Shown here piece by piece: positions 22,666 to 33,900 of a DNA stretch of 64,000 nt. The stretch is from the NCBI GenBank assembly GCA_022376925.1, contig JAIOJX010000032.1, positions 97,704,794-97,768,793 of the forward strand. The letters run 5' to 3'. Position numbers and translations under genes: made by a program. The notes under the pieces were generated by a model that made no database searches, was not told the DNA's origin, and saw only the letters and a list, made by a program, of their open reading frames with translations. Position 1 is the first letter of the stretch; the number at the start of each line of letters is the position of its first letter. This stretch comes from Tragulus kanchil. Taxonomy: Eukaryota; Chordata; Mammalia; Artiodactyla; Tragulidae.

Positions 22666-22854
22666 TCTGTCCAGAAAAACGTCCAACAGACTGCCCCAGG
22701 TTTGGAGTTGGCAATGTCCCTCAGCCTCTTTCTCAGAAAAAAAAACAAACATCCTAAGTATTTTGCTAACGCGTTGGAACAGGAACGCCCTAAGGAGGGA
22801 GGGAAGAGGCAGGCTGAAGCAGGAAGATTGGTCCATATTTGGAGGGTGGGGCTG

Positions 22855-23400
22855 GGGTGACCCCTGAGCCCTGTCGCCTCGCCTGGCTGTTCTGGTCAGA
22901 GCCAGACTGGACTGGAACCTTGAGCCGCCTTTGGGTAGCTCGGGGCAGCTGGGGGTGCCTGGCCGGCTTGCAGGGGCTGTCACCCGCCAGGGAAGACGCA
23001 CGCTGGTAAACCAGCTCGTTTCCACGTGGGTGGCTCCCAGGCAGCAGAGAGTTAATCTCTATCTGTTGGGGAGGCTTCCAGAACCCTCCTCCCAGCCCGT
23101 GTTTGCTCAGGGCGGGGCTCTTCTGAAACTGAAACCAGCTGGACGCCAGGCCCCGCCAGCCCCAGTGGGATCCTGCCCGAGTTTACCTTCTATGGGGAGG
23201 CCCGGGAGGGCTGGGCGGAGCGCAGTGTGCAGCCGGGGCGGGGCCAGCGACGTGGCGTCCGGGCTCCCTCTCCGCCTCCGGGAGTTACCCTGCCCCTGCC
23301 CGGGGACCTGCTCCCTGCCCTGGTGGGCCCGCCCGCGTCCCCAGGGTGGCTGGAATCCGGGCCTCGCCCCTCCCCACCTCTGGGACACTGAGCACACCAC
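22855..23400. promoter_or_regulatory. GC-rich, CpG-containing block with promoter-like motifs (copy 1)
   Basis: The most GC-rich part of the window. Motifs seen are the E-box CACGTG at 23023-23028, a GC-box GGGCGGGGC near 23110, the ISRE-like GAAACTGAAACC at 23125-23136 and a second GGGGCGGGGCC near 23235. No adjacent exon or start codon can be supported, so promoter, enhancer and neutral GC-rich DNA all remain possible. A 174-codon plus frame and 97- to 134-codon minus frames cross it without recognisable domains. Confidence 0.35.
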
Positions 23401-23935
23401 TAAACCTCAGAGTTTCGGTCTCTTGCACTGTAGAGTGGGTATAAATAATGCTTAGCTTCTGGAATCAGTCACATTTATCCATTGCCTCTGATCTAAAAGA
23501 AATGCTCCATATATGGTCACTGTATTGGTGTCTTTGTAATTAGTACCGCTGTGCTCAGAATGCCTTGGAGAGTCTGCCTTGTGAGGCAGTGAGCTCTCAT
23601 CACTTTGTATAATCTCTAATCTACTCAGAACCTATTTTAGAGATAGGTTATCATTGTCCCCATTTTACAGATGAGGACAGATGAAGAACTCTGCACAAAG
23701 GTCACCTGGCTAGCAAGTGGCAAAACTGGTACCTAGGCCAGGTATGTCTGTCCAGAAAAACGTCCAACAGACTGCCCCAGGTTTGGAGTTGGCAATGTCC
23801 CTCAGCCTCTTTCTCAGAAAAAAAAACAAACATCCTAAGTATTTTGCTAACGCGTTGTAACAGGAACGCCCTAAGGAGGGAGGGAAGAGGCAGGCTGAAG
23901 CAGGAAGATTGGTCCATATTTGGAGGGTGGGGCTG

Positions 23936-24481
23936 GGGTGACCCCTGAGCCCTGTCGCCTCGCCTGGCTGTTCTGGTCAGAGCCAGACTGGACTGGAACC
24001 TTGAGCCGCCTTTGGGTAGCTCGGGGCAGCTGGGGGTGCCTGGCCGGCTTGCAGGGGCTGTCACCCGCCAGGGAAGACGCACGCTGGTAAACCAGCTCGT
24101 TTCCACGTGGGTGGCTCCCAGGCAGCAGAGAGTTAATCTCTATCTGTTGGGGAGGCTTCCAGAACCCTCCTCCCAGCCCGTGTTTGCTCAGGGCGGGGCT
24201 CTTCTGAAACTGAAACCAGCTGGACGCCAGGCCCCGCCAGCCCCAGTGGGATCCTGCCCGAGTTTACCTTCTATGGGGAGGCCCGGGAGGGCTGGGCGGA
24301 GCGCAGTGTGCAGCCGGGGCGGGGCCAGCGACGTGGCGTCCGGGCTCCCTCTCCGCCTCCGGGAGTTACCCTGCCCCTGCCCGGGGACCTGCTCCCTGCC
24401 CTGGTGGGCCCGCCCGCGTCCCAAGGGTGGCTGGAATCCGGGCCTCGCCCCTCCCCACCTCTGGGACACTGAGCACACCAC
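23936..24481. promoter_or_regulatory. GC-rich block, copy 2
   Basis: Duplicate of 22855-23400 with the E-box at 24104-24109 and the ISRE-like site at 24206-24217. If duplication F is an assembly error, only one block exists in the animal. Confidence 0.33.
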
Positions 24482-24686
24482 TAAACCTCAGAGTTTCGGT
24501 CTCTTGCACTGTAGAGTGGGTATAAATAATGCTTAGCTTCTGGAATCAGTCACATTTATCCATTGCCTCTGATCTAAAAGAAATGCTCCATATATGGTCA
24601 CTGTATTGGTGTCTTTGTAATTAGTACCGCTGTGCTCAGAATGCCTTGGAGAGTCTGCCTTGTGAGGCAGTGAGCTCTCATCACTT

Positions 24687-24907
24687 CAGAGTGTAGAGCA
24701 CAAGCTGAATGAGGAGGGGAAAAAAGAAAGAAAAAATTAAAACAAGAAGGAGCTTGTTCTTGCCGTGTTCAGATACTGACCTGGTCATCTCAGAATCACC
24801 TAGGAAGCGCGCACCATCTCAGATCAACTGAATCAAAACCCCTGATGGCAAGTTGTTTGGAAGGCCCGGCTTAAGCTGCTTCCTTTTGTGAACTCCTGAT
24901 CTGGGCG
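24687..24907. other. Unique sequence with a possible MER5-like fossil
   Basis: ATCTCAGAATCACCTAGGAAG followed by CAACTGAATCAAAACCCCTG resembles MER5-type (hAT-Charlie) elements, at low confidence. It is the left flank of the L1 insertion. Confidence 0.35.
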
Positions 24908-24922
24908 AATAATCCCTGCACT

Positions 24923-26280
24923 GAAAATTGGACAGCTACATGCAAAAAAAAAAATGAAGTTGAAACATTCCCTGACACCATACACAAAGACAAATTCAAA
25001 ATGGATTAAAGACCTAAATGTAAGACCAGAAACCATCAAACTCTTAGAAGAGAATATAGGCAAAACACTCAAGGACATAAATCAAAGCAAGATTTTCCAT
25101 GATGCACCTACTAGAATAGCAAAACAAACCAGAAATTAACATGTGGGACCTAATGAAACTTAAAAGCTTTTGTACAGCAAAAGAAACTACAAAAAAGGTG
25201 AACAGACAACCCACAGAATGAGAGAAAATAATAACAAATGGAACAACAGACAAAGAATTAATCTCAAAAATCTACAAGCAACTCAGACAATTCAACATCG
25301 GAAAAATGAACAACTCAATCAAAAAATGGGAAAAGGACCTAAACAGACACCGTTCCAAAGAGGACATATAGATGGCCAAAAAACACATGAAACAATGCTC
25401 AACTTCACTTATTGTTAGAGAAATGCAAATGAAAACTACAATGAGGGGCTTCCCCTGGTGGTCCAGTGGGTAAGGACACCGCCTTGCAGTGCAAGGGGTG
25501 CCTGTTCCATCCCTGGCCTGGGAAGATCCCATGTGCCGCGGAGCGGCTGGACCGATGTGTCCAACTACCGAGCCGGAGCTCTGGGGCTCATTCGCCCAGA
25601 GCTGGCACTCTGCGACGACAGAGGCCACCGCGATGGGAGGCCCACAGGAGCCAAGGAACAAAGATGGGTGAAAGTGGAGAAATTGAAGACCAATAGAAGT
25701 GGCCTGCCCACTCCCCTCCCTCCCCAACCCGACCCCCGCCCAAAATAAATAAATAAATAAATCTTTAAAAAAAAAAAAAAAACTGCAATGAGATATCACC
25801 TCACACCGGTCAGAATGGCCATCATCAAGAAATCTACAGATAATAAATGCTGCAGAGGGCAGGGAGAAAAGTGAACACTTGCATTGCTGGTGGGAATGTA
25901 AATTAATACAGCCGCTATGGAGAACAGTATGGAGATGCCTTAAAAAACTAAAAATAGAAGCACCATATGACCCAGCAATCCCACTATTAGGCTTATACCC
26001 TGATGCAATCAAAATTGAAAGAAGCACCTGTACCCCAATGTTCATTGTAGCACTCTATACAATAGCTAGAAGCAACCTAGATGTCCATTGACGAATGAAT
26101 GGATAAAGAAGCTCTGGTACATATATACAATGGAATACTACACAGCTGTAAAAAGAAATGCAGAAGACTCAGTCCTAATGAGGTGGCTGGATCTAGAACC
26201 TATCATCAAAAGTGAAGTAAGTCAAAAGAAAGACAAGTACAATATAGTAACACATATATGGAATCTAGTAGGATGGTAAT
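24923..26280 (+). mobile_element. 5'-truncated L1, ORF2 C-terminus (copy 1, with SINE inside)
   Basis: Starts AATTGGACAGCTACATGC and covers the ORF2 C-terminal region. At 25879-26091 it translates to the typical L1 motif [13 protein letters not shown] followed by YDPAIPLLG, and 26088-26279 continues with EWIKKLWYIYTMEYY. The left target-site copy AATAATCCCTGCACT is at 24908-24922. Frameshifts and a SINE at 25446 break the frame. Copy 1 stops at the duplication G join and has no 3' end of its own. Confidence 0.93.
25446..25778 (+). mobile_element. Young tRNA-Glu-derived SINE inside L1 ORF2
   Basis: Plus-strand full-length member from GGGCTTCCCCTGGTGGTCCA to AATAAATAAATAAATCTTT and an A-tail. 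Target duplication AACTACAATGAG (ends 25445) and AACTGCAATGAG (ends 25792). The insertion postdates the L1. Confidence 0.93.
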
Positions 26281-26312
26281 GCCCAAAAAGAAGAGACATC
26301 AGTACCTGAATG

Positions 26313-27733
26313 ATACAGCAAAAGACACTACAAAAAGGTGAACAGACAACCCACAGAATGAGAGAAAATAATAACAAATGAAACAACCGACAAAGAATTA
26401 ATCTCAAAATCTACAAGCAACTCAGACAATTCAACATCGGAAAATGAACAACTCAATCAAAAAATGGGAAAAGGACCTAAACAGACACCGTTCCAAAGAG
26501 GACATATAGATGGCCAAAAAACACATGAAACAATGCTCAACTTCACTTATTGTTAGAGAAATGCAAATGAAAACTACAATGAGGGGCTTCCCCTGGTGGT
26601 CCAGTGGGTAAGGACACCGCCTTGCAGTGCAAGGGGTGCCTGTTCCATCCCTGGCCTGGGAAGATCCCATGTGCCGCGGAGCGGCTGGACCGATGTGTCC
26701 AACTACCGAGCCGGAGCTCTGGGGCTCATTCGCCCAGAGCTGGCACTCTGCGACGACAGAGGCCACCGCGATGGGAGGCCCACAGGAGCCAAGGAACAAA
26801 GATGGGTGAAAGTGGAGAAATTGAAGACCAATAGAAGTGGCCTGCCCACTCCCCTCCCCCCCAACCCGACCCCCGCCCAAAATAAATAAATAAAAAAATC
26901 TTAAAAAAAAAAAAAAAAAACTGCAATGAGATATCACCTCACACCGGTCAGAATGGCCATCATCAAGAAATCTACAGATAATAAATGCTGCAGAGGGCAG
27001 GGAGAAAAGTGAACACTTGCATTGCTGGTGGGAATGTAAATTAATACAGCCGCTATGGAGAACAGTATGGAGATGCCTTAAAAAACTAAAAATAGAAGCA
27101 CCATATGACCCAGCAATCCCACTATTAGGCTTATACCCTGATGCAATCAAAATTGAAAGAAGCACCTGTACCCCAATGTTCATTGTAGCACTCTATACAA
27201 TAGCTAGAAGCAACCTAGATGTCCATTGACGAATGAATGGATAAAGAAGCTCTGGTACATATATACAATGGAATACTACACAGCTGTAAAAAGAAATGCA
27301 GAAGACTCAGTCCTAATGAGGTGGCTGGATCTAGAACCTATCATCAAAAGTGAAGTAAGTCAAAAAGAGAAAGACAAGTACAATATAGTAACACATATAT
27401 ATGGAATCTAGTAGGATGGTAATGATAACACACACAGTGAAGTGATGAAGAAAGAGACATGGAGACTAGACATATGGACATTGCAGGGAGTGAACAGTGG
27501 ATGGGGGGCGTAAAGGAAGTAGCATGAAGACCTATACTATCACATGTGAAAAAAATAGCTATTGTCATTGCACTGTGAGAAAAGGAGATCCTGCAGGGGT
27601 GCTGTGCGATGGTCTGGAGGGGTGGGATTGGGGGGATGTGCATATGAGTAATCTGGGATCATACATATCTGTAAACAACAAAACTCTGTAAAAGTAAAAA
27701 GTAAAATAAAAATTGAAAAAAAAGTTACAAAAA
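26313..27733 (+). mobile_element. L1 ORF2 C-terminus and 3' UTR (copy 2, with true 3' end)
   Basis: Repeats the ORF2 end, then runs through a 3' UTR (GATAACACACACAGTGAAGTG to AAAGTAAAATAAAAATTG) to an A-rich end. The right target-site copy AATAATCCCTGTGCT lies at 27734-27748. With the duplicate removed, the genuine insertion is only about 1.67 kb including the SINE. Confidence 0.93.
26584..26917 (+). mobile_element. tRNA-Glu-derived SINE (duplicate of 25446-25778)
   Basis: Same insertion with a shorter CCCTCCCC run and altered tail repeat count, consistent with homopolymer errors. Confidence 0.92.
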
Positions 27734-27748
27734 AATAATCCCTGTGCT

Positions 27749-28156
27749 GTTCCTCCTCGAAAGACCCTTATGTTTTCCACTCTTACCCCATCAGTTGTGC
27801 ATGGAAAAGGATTTCATTGACCAAACTATGTTTGTTAACTCATAATTAACTTATTTACTCTCTATGTAAATTATTAACCAGAGACCCAGAGTTCATTCAA
27901 CAAGTAGTCATTCATTCAACCAATATTTACTGAGTAACTGCTATGTGCAAGGCACTGCATGGGGTCCTGGGGCGTGGTACAGGAGCCCTCTGGAAAGGCA
28001 TGCAGAAAGAAAACAAGGATTCCAATACTGCAGTTGAAGCCAAGAGAATGTGGCTGAGCATAGGATGCCCAATATTCCTACAGCAAGCAAATAGAGTTCC
28101 AGTCAAAACCAGGATTGATGTACCATTCTTCTCTATGGTCTCATGATACAGAAATT
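27749..28156. other. Unique flank of the L1
   Basis: Includes ACCAATATTTACTGAGTAACTGCTATGTGC near 27920-27950, a MIR/L2-like phrase. No gene. The duplicate is 28838-29249. Confidence 0.45.
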
Positions 28157-28822
28157 TGGAGATGCCTTAAAAACTAAAAATAGGAAGCACCCTATGACCC
28201 AGCAATCCCACTATTAGGCTTATATCCTGATGCAATCAAAATTGAAAGAAGCACCTGTACCCCAATGTTCATTGTAGCACTCTATACAATAGCTAGAAGC
28301 AACCTAGATGTCCATTGACGAATGAATGGATAAAGAAGCTCTGGTACATATATACAATGGAATACTACACAGCTGTAAAAAGAAATGCAGAAGACTCAGT
28401 CCTAATGAGGTGGCTGGATCTAGAACCTATCATCAAAAGTGAAGTAAGTCAAAAAGAGAAAGACAAGTACAATATAGTAACACATATATATGGAATCTAG
28501 TAGGATGGTAATGATAACACACACAGTGAAGTGATGAAGAAAGAGACATGGAGACTAGACATATGGACATTGCAGGGAGTGAACAGTGGATGGGAGGCGT
28601 AAAGGAAGTAGCATGAAGACCTATACTATCACATGTGAAAAAAATAGCTATTGTCATTGCACTGTGAGAAAAGGAGATCCTGCAGGGGTGCTGTGCGATG
28701 GTCTGGAGGGGTGGGATTGGGGGGATGTGCATATGAGTAATCTGGGATCATACATATCTGTAAACAACAAAACTCTGTAAAAGTAAAAAGTAAAATAAAA
28801 ATTGAAAAAAAAGTTACAAAAA
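28157..28822 (+). mobile_element. L1 3' end, third copy
   Basis: Short ORF2 end plus 3' UTR from duplication H. The right target-site word AATAATCCCTGTGCT recurs at 28823. It has no left target-site copy, as expected if it is not an insertion. Confidence 0.92.
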
Positions 28823-29249
28823 AATAATCCCTGTGCTGTTCCTCCTCGAAAGACCCTTATGTTTTCCACTCTTACCCCATCAGTTGTGCATGGAAAAGGA
28901 TTTCATTGACCAAACTATGTTTGTTAACTCATAATTAACTTATTTACTCTCTATGTAAATTATTAACCAGAGACCCAGAGTTCATTCAACAAGTAGTCAT
29001 TCATTCAACCAATATTTACTGAGTAACTGCTATGTGCAAGGCACTGCATGGGGTCCTGGGGCGTGGTACAGGAGCCCTCTGGAAAGGCATGCAGAAAGAA
29101 AACAAGGATTCCAATACTGCAGTTGAAGCCAAGAGAATGTGGCTGAGCATAGGATGCCCAATATTCCTACAGCAAGCAAATAGAGTTCCAGTCAAAACCA
29201 GGATTGATGTACCATTCTTCTCTATGGTCTCATGATACAGAAATTTGGA

Positions 29250-29455
29250 TGTCCCTCTCCAACACACACATATACGCAGACCCCCACACACACATGGTAT
29301 TATTACTTTTATGGATTCTTTGAGGTCCAAGATCCTTAGACCAAAACATCTAAGGCCTTGTAAGGAAAGGGAGATCCTTTAGACCCAATGCCTGCTTCTG
29401 TGGCCAGTCTCCGTGCCTGCACGAACCCTCAAACACTCAGAGCAGAGTAGCTGAG
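29250..29455. other. Unique sequence with AC-rich patches
   Basis: Short ACACACACA runs near 29264 and 29287. Otherwise nothing recognised. Confidence 0.45.
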
Positions 29456-29640
29456 GTTGCCTGAGCTAGGGTTGAATTCCAGCTTGATTCCTTACTAGAT
29501 GGGAGATCATGGACAAGTTACCGTGTGATCCAAGGTTCACAGGCAAGACCTCTGTGGGCCGAGCTTTCCTATTCTGTAAAGTGGTCTGAATACTAGAACC
29601 TGCTGCACAGAGTTTCTGTGGGTTGGGGTTGGGGTAAGCA
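29456..29640 (+). mobile_element. MIR-like fragment
   Basis: GAATTCCAGCTTGATTCCTTA, ATCATGGACAAGTTACCGTG and TCTGTAAAGTGGTCTGAATA fit a worn MIR. Confidence 0.55.
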
Positions 29641-30050
29641 CTGAGAGCAGGTGGTAGGCACCTCCTGTCGAGCTGTTCCAACACTGCATTCTGTGCTCCC
29701 CTTGATGCTTTCTCTGTCTGGACTACCCCTCCCTTTCTCCGCCTGCGGAGCACATAGCTATGGGTACAATGTCCCCTCCTTTCTAAAGCCTTCCTTGCTT
29801 TTACATCACCAAGCAATTTGGTGCTTTTTCCTCTAAGTTCCTGCAGCTCTTTTTATATACCTCTTATAGCACCTCTCATCCCACAATCCTGTTTCTTATT
29901 ATGGTTTAAGTATGTTCTTTCTTCTCTGGACTATGAGTTCTTAAAGAGCTGGGACCATAGTTTATTCTTCTTTTCATCTCTATGGACTGGACAATCCCTG
30001 GGACAGAATAAGCACTTGCTATTAACTCTGTTCAATTAATGAATGGACAA
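29641..30050 (+). mobile_element. L2 3' end
   Basis: AAAGCCTTCCTTGCTTTTAC, CTGGACTATGAGTTCTTAAAG, GGGACCATAGTTTATTCTTC and CAATCCCTGGGACAGAATAAG are in the order of the L2 3' UTR. Confidence 0.75.
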
Positions 30051-30224
30051 GGGATGGATGGATGTGTGAGTGGGTAAAGTGACTTGCCCAGGAGCACAGA
30101 GTTCAAATGGGTGTAAATTCAGTTTGTTTTCAGAAAATTCTTTTTCTGAGCTTCTAGTCTCATCTGGAAAACAGTTCTGATAATAATGGTTGACGATAAT
30201 GTCTTGGGGTTGAAAGGGTTAAAC

Positions 30225-30625
30225 ATGAAACATGTAGGACAGTAGGCAAGAGGATAAGCTCTAGAATTGAACTGGTTGCTTTTGAATCCCAGATCCACCA
30301 CTCATGAGCTATGTGATTTGTTTTCCTTTTTTGTTTTGTTTTATTTGTTTGTCTGTGCCAGGTCTTAATTACAGCATGTGGGATCTAGTACCCTGACTAG
30401 GGATCGAACCCAGGCCCCCTGCCCTGAGAGTGTGGAATCTTAGCCACTAGACCACTAGGGAAGTCCCGAGCTGTGTGATTTTTGACAGATTCTTGACCTT
30501 GCTGCGCCTGGAGAAGTTAGATCTGAAACCCAAAATGAATAAATAAAATATAACATATTAATAGGCAGTTCAGAGAATTGAAAGAGCTATACTTTATAAA
30601 GGTGCTCGGAACAGGGTAGGTGTTT
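30225..30625 (+). mobile_element. MIR split by a SINE
   Basis: GATCCACCACTCATGAGCTAT before and GTGTGATTTTTGACAGATTC after the SINE at 30320 rejoin into one MIR. The right part ends at CTCGGAACAGGGTAGGTG. Confidence 0.72.
30320..30467 (-). mobile_element. CHR-type tRNA-derived SINE, short
   Basis: Antisense GGGATCGAACCCAGGCCCCC and CCACTAGACCACTAGGGAAG. Target-site duplication GAGCTATGTGATT at 30306 and GAGCTGTGTGATT at 30468-30480. Confidence 0.85.
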
Positions 30626-31546
30626 AGTAGGTAAATCCTGGTTCCCTACCCGACCTTTTCCAAATCTGTAGACTCTGGACTCTGAAAGCTTAAAACAGCT
30701 GTTCGGACACCACATTTTGCTCCCAGTGACTCATGTCCCTTAAGCCAAGGTTAGAAAGCCGACTCCAGAACTAAGCTTACATTTGAGTGCTGAATTAGAA
30801 GCAGGGAATACGGTGGACCAGTTTACTTCATTAAAAAGGAAACTTTTGAAAAGGGGCAGTTTAAAATCAACAAACATGCCAAGGAAATTGAAAAGCTAGA
30901 GGTCACCCACAACTTCGTATGTGGGTTTCACATATCAATGGAAGAGTCCCTTATGAATGAATAATGGGTCATCCAAAACCAAGTGAATGTTTTACAAACT
31001 GTAAGAGCAGTGATTGTTTTTAGAGCAAATTAACCAACCGGTCAGAGCATGACATTGGAATCATGCTTGAATTTCTTACTGCTTTATGACAATAGATTCT
31101 AATAAACTCATTATTCAGAATCCTCCAGTGATCGTGCATCTATTACTAAGTCAAAAGGTATGGAAGAGAAAAGAAGGTATTTCATTTTGGACCTAGAATC
31201 CCATCACATGCCCCCATGAACCCCTCAAACCTCTTTTTCTGGGATCTGGGAAGGAATGACATGACACGACCATGCCCGGGGAACTGGGGGCAGGTCTTTT
31301 CAGTGGCTCACACAGCAAGCGTGCGGCAGTTCAGCTGAGAGAGGAAACCAGAGGGCAGGGGCCCAGCCAGACCTAAAGGGATGAGCTGCACAGAGCGGGA
31401 GGGAGAAGGGCAGGAATCTTGCTAGCAAAACCAGCTGCCTGCCAAGTAGGGCGTGTGTCTGCATTTCTGAAGAAAAGAGAGAATTGCAGCTGTTAGTTTT
31501 AACCTCAGGCCTTTAAGGATCTGGAAGAAAGTGGAGGGTTAATCGG
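30626..31546. other. Unique sequence, about 0.9 kb
   Basis: No transposable element or coding frame that I can support. Confidence 0.5.
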
Positions 31547-31818
31547 GTGGAGGGTAGGTATATGACTTTCTCTTCTCCAGATTCGTTGTTGTCTTCTACC
31601 TTAATCTCCCTTGACCTCACGCCTTCCTGATCCATACCTGGGGCCACAGCACACTCCGGTTCCAAGAATTCTTTCCTGATCTGACTTGGGAAAGCGTCTC
31701 TGTCTTCTCCCCCTGGGCCTGGGGAACTCTGTGTCCTCTTTCCAGACTTCTCACAGAGTTCTTTAATATATGCCTGCCAGCTTCCTTCCTTCTTTCCCGC
31801 CTCTTACCTTTCTTTTTA

Positions 31819-32032
31819 CATGCTAAGTCACTTCAGTTGGGCCCGACTCTGTGACCTGATGGACTGTAATTCGTCAGGTTTCTCTGTCCATGGGTTTCTC
31901 CAGGCAAGAATATTGGTGCGGGTTGCCATGCCCTCTTTCAGGGCATCTTCCTGACCCAGGGATCAAACCCATGTCTCTATGTCTCCTGCATTGGCAGGCA
32001 GGTTCTTTACCACTGAGCCACGAGGGAAGCCC
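31819..32032 (-). mobile_element. Bov-tA SINE
   Basis: CATGCTAAGTCACTTCAGTT to CCACGAGGGAAGCCC, full length, antisense. Confidence 0.92.
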
Positions 32033-32259
32033 TTATCTTTCTCTTTGTTAATAGCTTTATAGAAATATCCTTGAGTGTAATAAGCTACTTGAATTTAACA
32101 GCACAATTTGATATGTACAGACCTGTGGAATCATCTTCATCATGGAGACAGTGTACATACCCCTCAGCTCAAATGTCCACATAGCCCCTTTCATTCTTTC
32201 CTCCTGCCTCCCTTATCCCAAACAACCACCCATCTGCTTTCTAGCCCTGCATTTCCTAG

Positions 32260-32460
32260 GTGGTTTAGTCACTCAGTGGTGTCTCACTCTTAGCAACCCC
32301 ATGGACTGTAGCCCACCAGGATCCTCTGTAAACAGATTTCCCAGGCAAGACTACTAGAGTGCATTGCCATTTCCTTCTCAAGGGGATCTTTCTGCCCCAG
32401 GGATGGAGCCCAGGTCTCCTGTGTTGCAGGCAGATTCTTTTACCACTGCGCCACCCAGAA
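32260..32460 (-). mobile_element. Bov-tA SINE
   Basis: GTGGTTTAGTCACTCAGTGG to CACTGCGCCACCCAGAAG. The head end is altered, lacking GGGAAGCCC. Confidence 0.88.
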
Positions 32461-32898
32461 GTGGTGGAATGATATAGTATGACTGTTCTTTGGCTGGCTG
32501 TATTCACTGAATTATGTTGACAGTCACCCATTCAACCTTCACCGGTCCCCAGAATGTGTGTTTCTGGGTGGTGGGCGGGGGCAGGGTCCAGATTGCCTGA
32601 ATTATGTTGCACAGTCGACCGGAAGAGTGGAGGGTAGGTATATGACTTTCTCTTCTCCAGATTCGTTGTTGTCTTCTACCTTAATCTCCCTTGACCTCAC
32701 GCCTTCCTGATCCATACCTGGGGCCACAGCACACTCCGGTTCCAAGAATTCTTTCCTGATCTGACTTGGGAAAGCGTCTCTGTCTTCTCCCCCTGGGCCT
32801 GGGGAACTCTGTGTCCTCTTTCCAGACTTCTCACAGAGTTCTTTAATATATGCCTGCCAGCTTCCTTCCTTCTTTCCCGCCTCTTACCTTTCTTTTTA

Positions 32899-33112
32899 CA
32901 TGCTAAGTCACTTCAGTTGGGCCCGACTCTGTGACCTGATGGACTGTAATTCGTCAGGTTTCTCTGTCCATGGGTTTCTCCAGGCAAGAATATTGGTGCG
33001 GGTTGCCATGCCCTCTTTCAGGGCATCTTCCTGACCCAGGGATCAAACCCATGTCTCTATGTCTCCTGCATTGGCAGGCAGGTTCTTTACCACTGAGCCA
33101 CGAGGGAAGCCC
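32899..33112 (-). mobile_element. Bov-tA SINE (duplicate of 31819-32032)
   Basis: Identical copy in the second half of duplication I. Confidence 0.92.
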
Positions 33113-33339
33113 TTATCTTTCTCTTTGTTAATAGCTTTATAGAAATATCCTTGAGTGTAATAAGCTACTTGAATTTAACAGCACAATTTGATATGTACAG
33201 ACCTGTGGAATCATCTTCATCATGGAGACAGTGTACATACCCCTCAGCTCAAATGTCCACATAGCCCCTTTCATTCTTTCCTCCTGCCTCCCTTATCCCA
33301 AACAACCACCCATCTGCTTTCTAGCCCTGCATTTCCTAG

Positions 33340-33540
33340 GTGGTTTAGTCACTCAGTGGTGTCTCACTCTTAGCAACCCCATGGACTGTAGCCCACCAGG
33401 ATCCTCTGTAAACAGATTTCCCAGGCAAGACTACTAGAGTGCATTGCCATTTCCTTCTCAAGGGGATCTTTCTGCCCCAGGGATGGAGCCCAGGTCTCCT
33501 GTGTTGCAGGCAGATTCTTTTACCACTGCGCCACCCAGAA
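33340..33540 (-). mobile_element. Bov-tA SINE (duplicate of 32260-32460)
   Basis: Identical copy in the second half of duplication I. Confidence 0.88.
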
Positions 33541-33719
33541 GTGGTGGAATGATATAGTATGACTGTTCTTTGGCTGGCTGTATTCACTGAATTATGTTGA
33601 CAGTCACCCATTCAACCTTCACCGGTCCCCAGAATGTGTGTTTCTGGGTGGTGGGCGGGGGGGGCAGGGTCCAGATGCTGGGCGCGAAGGAAGACCCCTA
33701 ACTGAGGAGACTGGTATGA

Positions 33720-33900
33720 TGCATAGACCTCGGGATAAAGGCACCAGAATGGACTTGAATCTCAGCCCAGATTCAACTGCTGGCTGCCAGCTGTGTAGCC
33801 GGGAGGGAGTCATTCGCAACCCAAGCCTCAGTTTCCTTGTTTATAAATTTCGGTTGATGATAAACTCCCTTCTCTCCGGAGAGCTGTGTGAGACTCCACT
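33720..33900 (+). mobile_element. MIR
   Basis: ACTTGAATCTCAGCCCAGAT, GCCAGCTGTGTAGCCGGGAG and CTCAGTTTCCTTGTTTATAA. Confidence 0.78.

Larger units (their letters stand above)
22526..24686. repeat. Tandem duplication F (period 1,081 bp)
   Basis: Copy 1 is 22526-23606 and copy 2 is 23607-24686, with a seamless join at CACTT/TGTATAATC. Only about two substitutions were seen (GTTGGAAC/GTTGTAAC and TCCCCAGG/TCCCAAGG). It contains a complete GC-rich block in each copy. Confidence 0.96.
25173..27422. repeat. Tandem duplication G (period about 1,138 bp)
   Basis: Copy 1 is 25173-26280 and copy 2 is 26313-27422. The 32 bp filler at 26281-26312 is a scrambled version of what follows copy 2 (AAGAAGAGACAT against AAGAAAGAGACAT). 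Three homopolymer losses fall in the first 130 bases of copy 2. The L1 and its inner SINE were copied together. Confidence 0.95.
27068..29249. repeat. Tandem duplication H (period 1,089 bp, overlaps G)
   Basis: Copy 1 is 27068-28156 and copy 2 is 28157-29249, sharing TTTGGAGATGCC-type ends at the join. Because copy 1 begins inside copy 2 of G, the segment near 25935-26280 occurs three times (about 27073 and 28160 being the other two). Edge errors are CCTTAAAAACT for CCTTAAAAAACT and ATAGGAAGCACCC for ATAGAAGCACCA. Confidence 0.95.
31547..33677. repeat. Tandem duplication I (period 1,080 bp, identical copies)
   Basis: Copy 1 is 31547-32595 and copy 2 is 32627-33677. I found no difference in the interior, and the sequence blocks stay in exact register. 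The filler 32596-32626 contains a broken form of nearby text (TGAATTATGTTGCACAGTC against TGAATTATGTTGACAGTC) and of the sequence before copy 1 (CCGGAAGAGTGG against CTGGAAGAAAGTGG). Confidence 0.97.

Noticed and set aside
22931..23455. 174-codon plus frame in the GC-rich block
   Set aside because: GC-rich DNA has few stop codons. The frame has no recognisable domain, overlaps minus-strand frames of similar length, and appears twice only because of duplication F.
25446..25778. Functional tRNA-Glu gene
   Set aside because: The head resembles tRNA-Glu with A and B boxes, but the cloverleaf is degenerate and it continues into a SINE body and A-tail with target-site duplications.
25272..27183. 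257- and 250-codon minus-strand frames
   Set aside because: They are antisense to L1 ORF2 with an antisense SINE in the middle, and the pair exists only because of duplication G.
24923..27733. Active L1
   Set aside because: It lacks ORF1, the endonuclease and most of the reverse transcriptase, is frameshifted, and is interrupted by a SINE.
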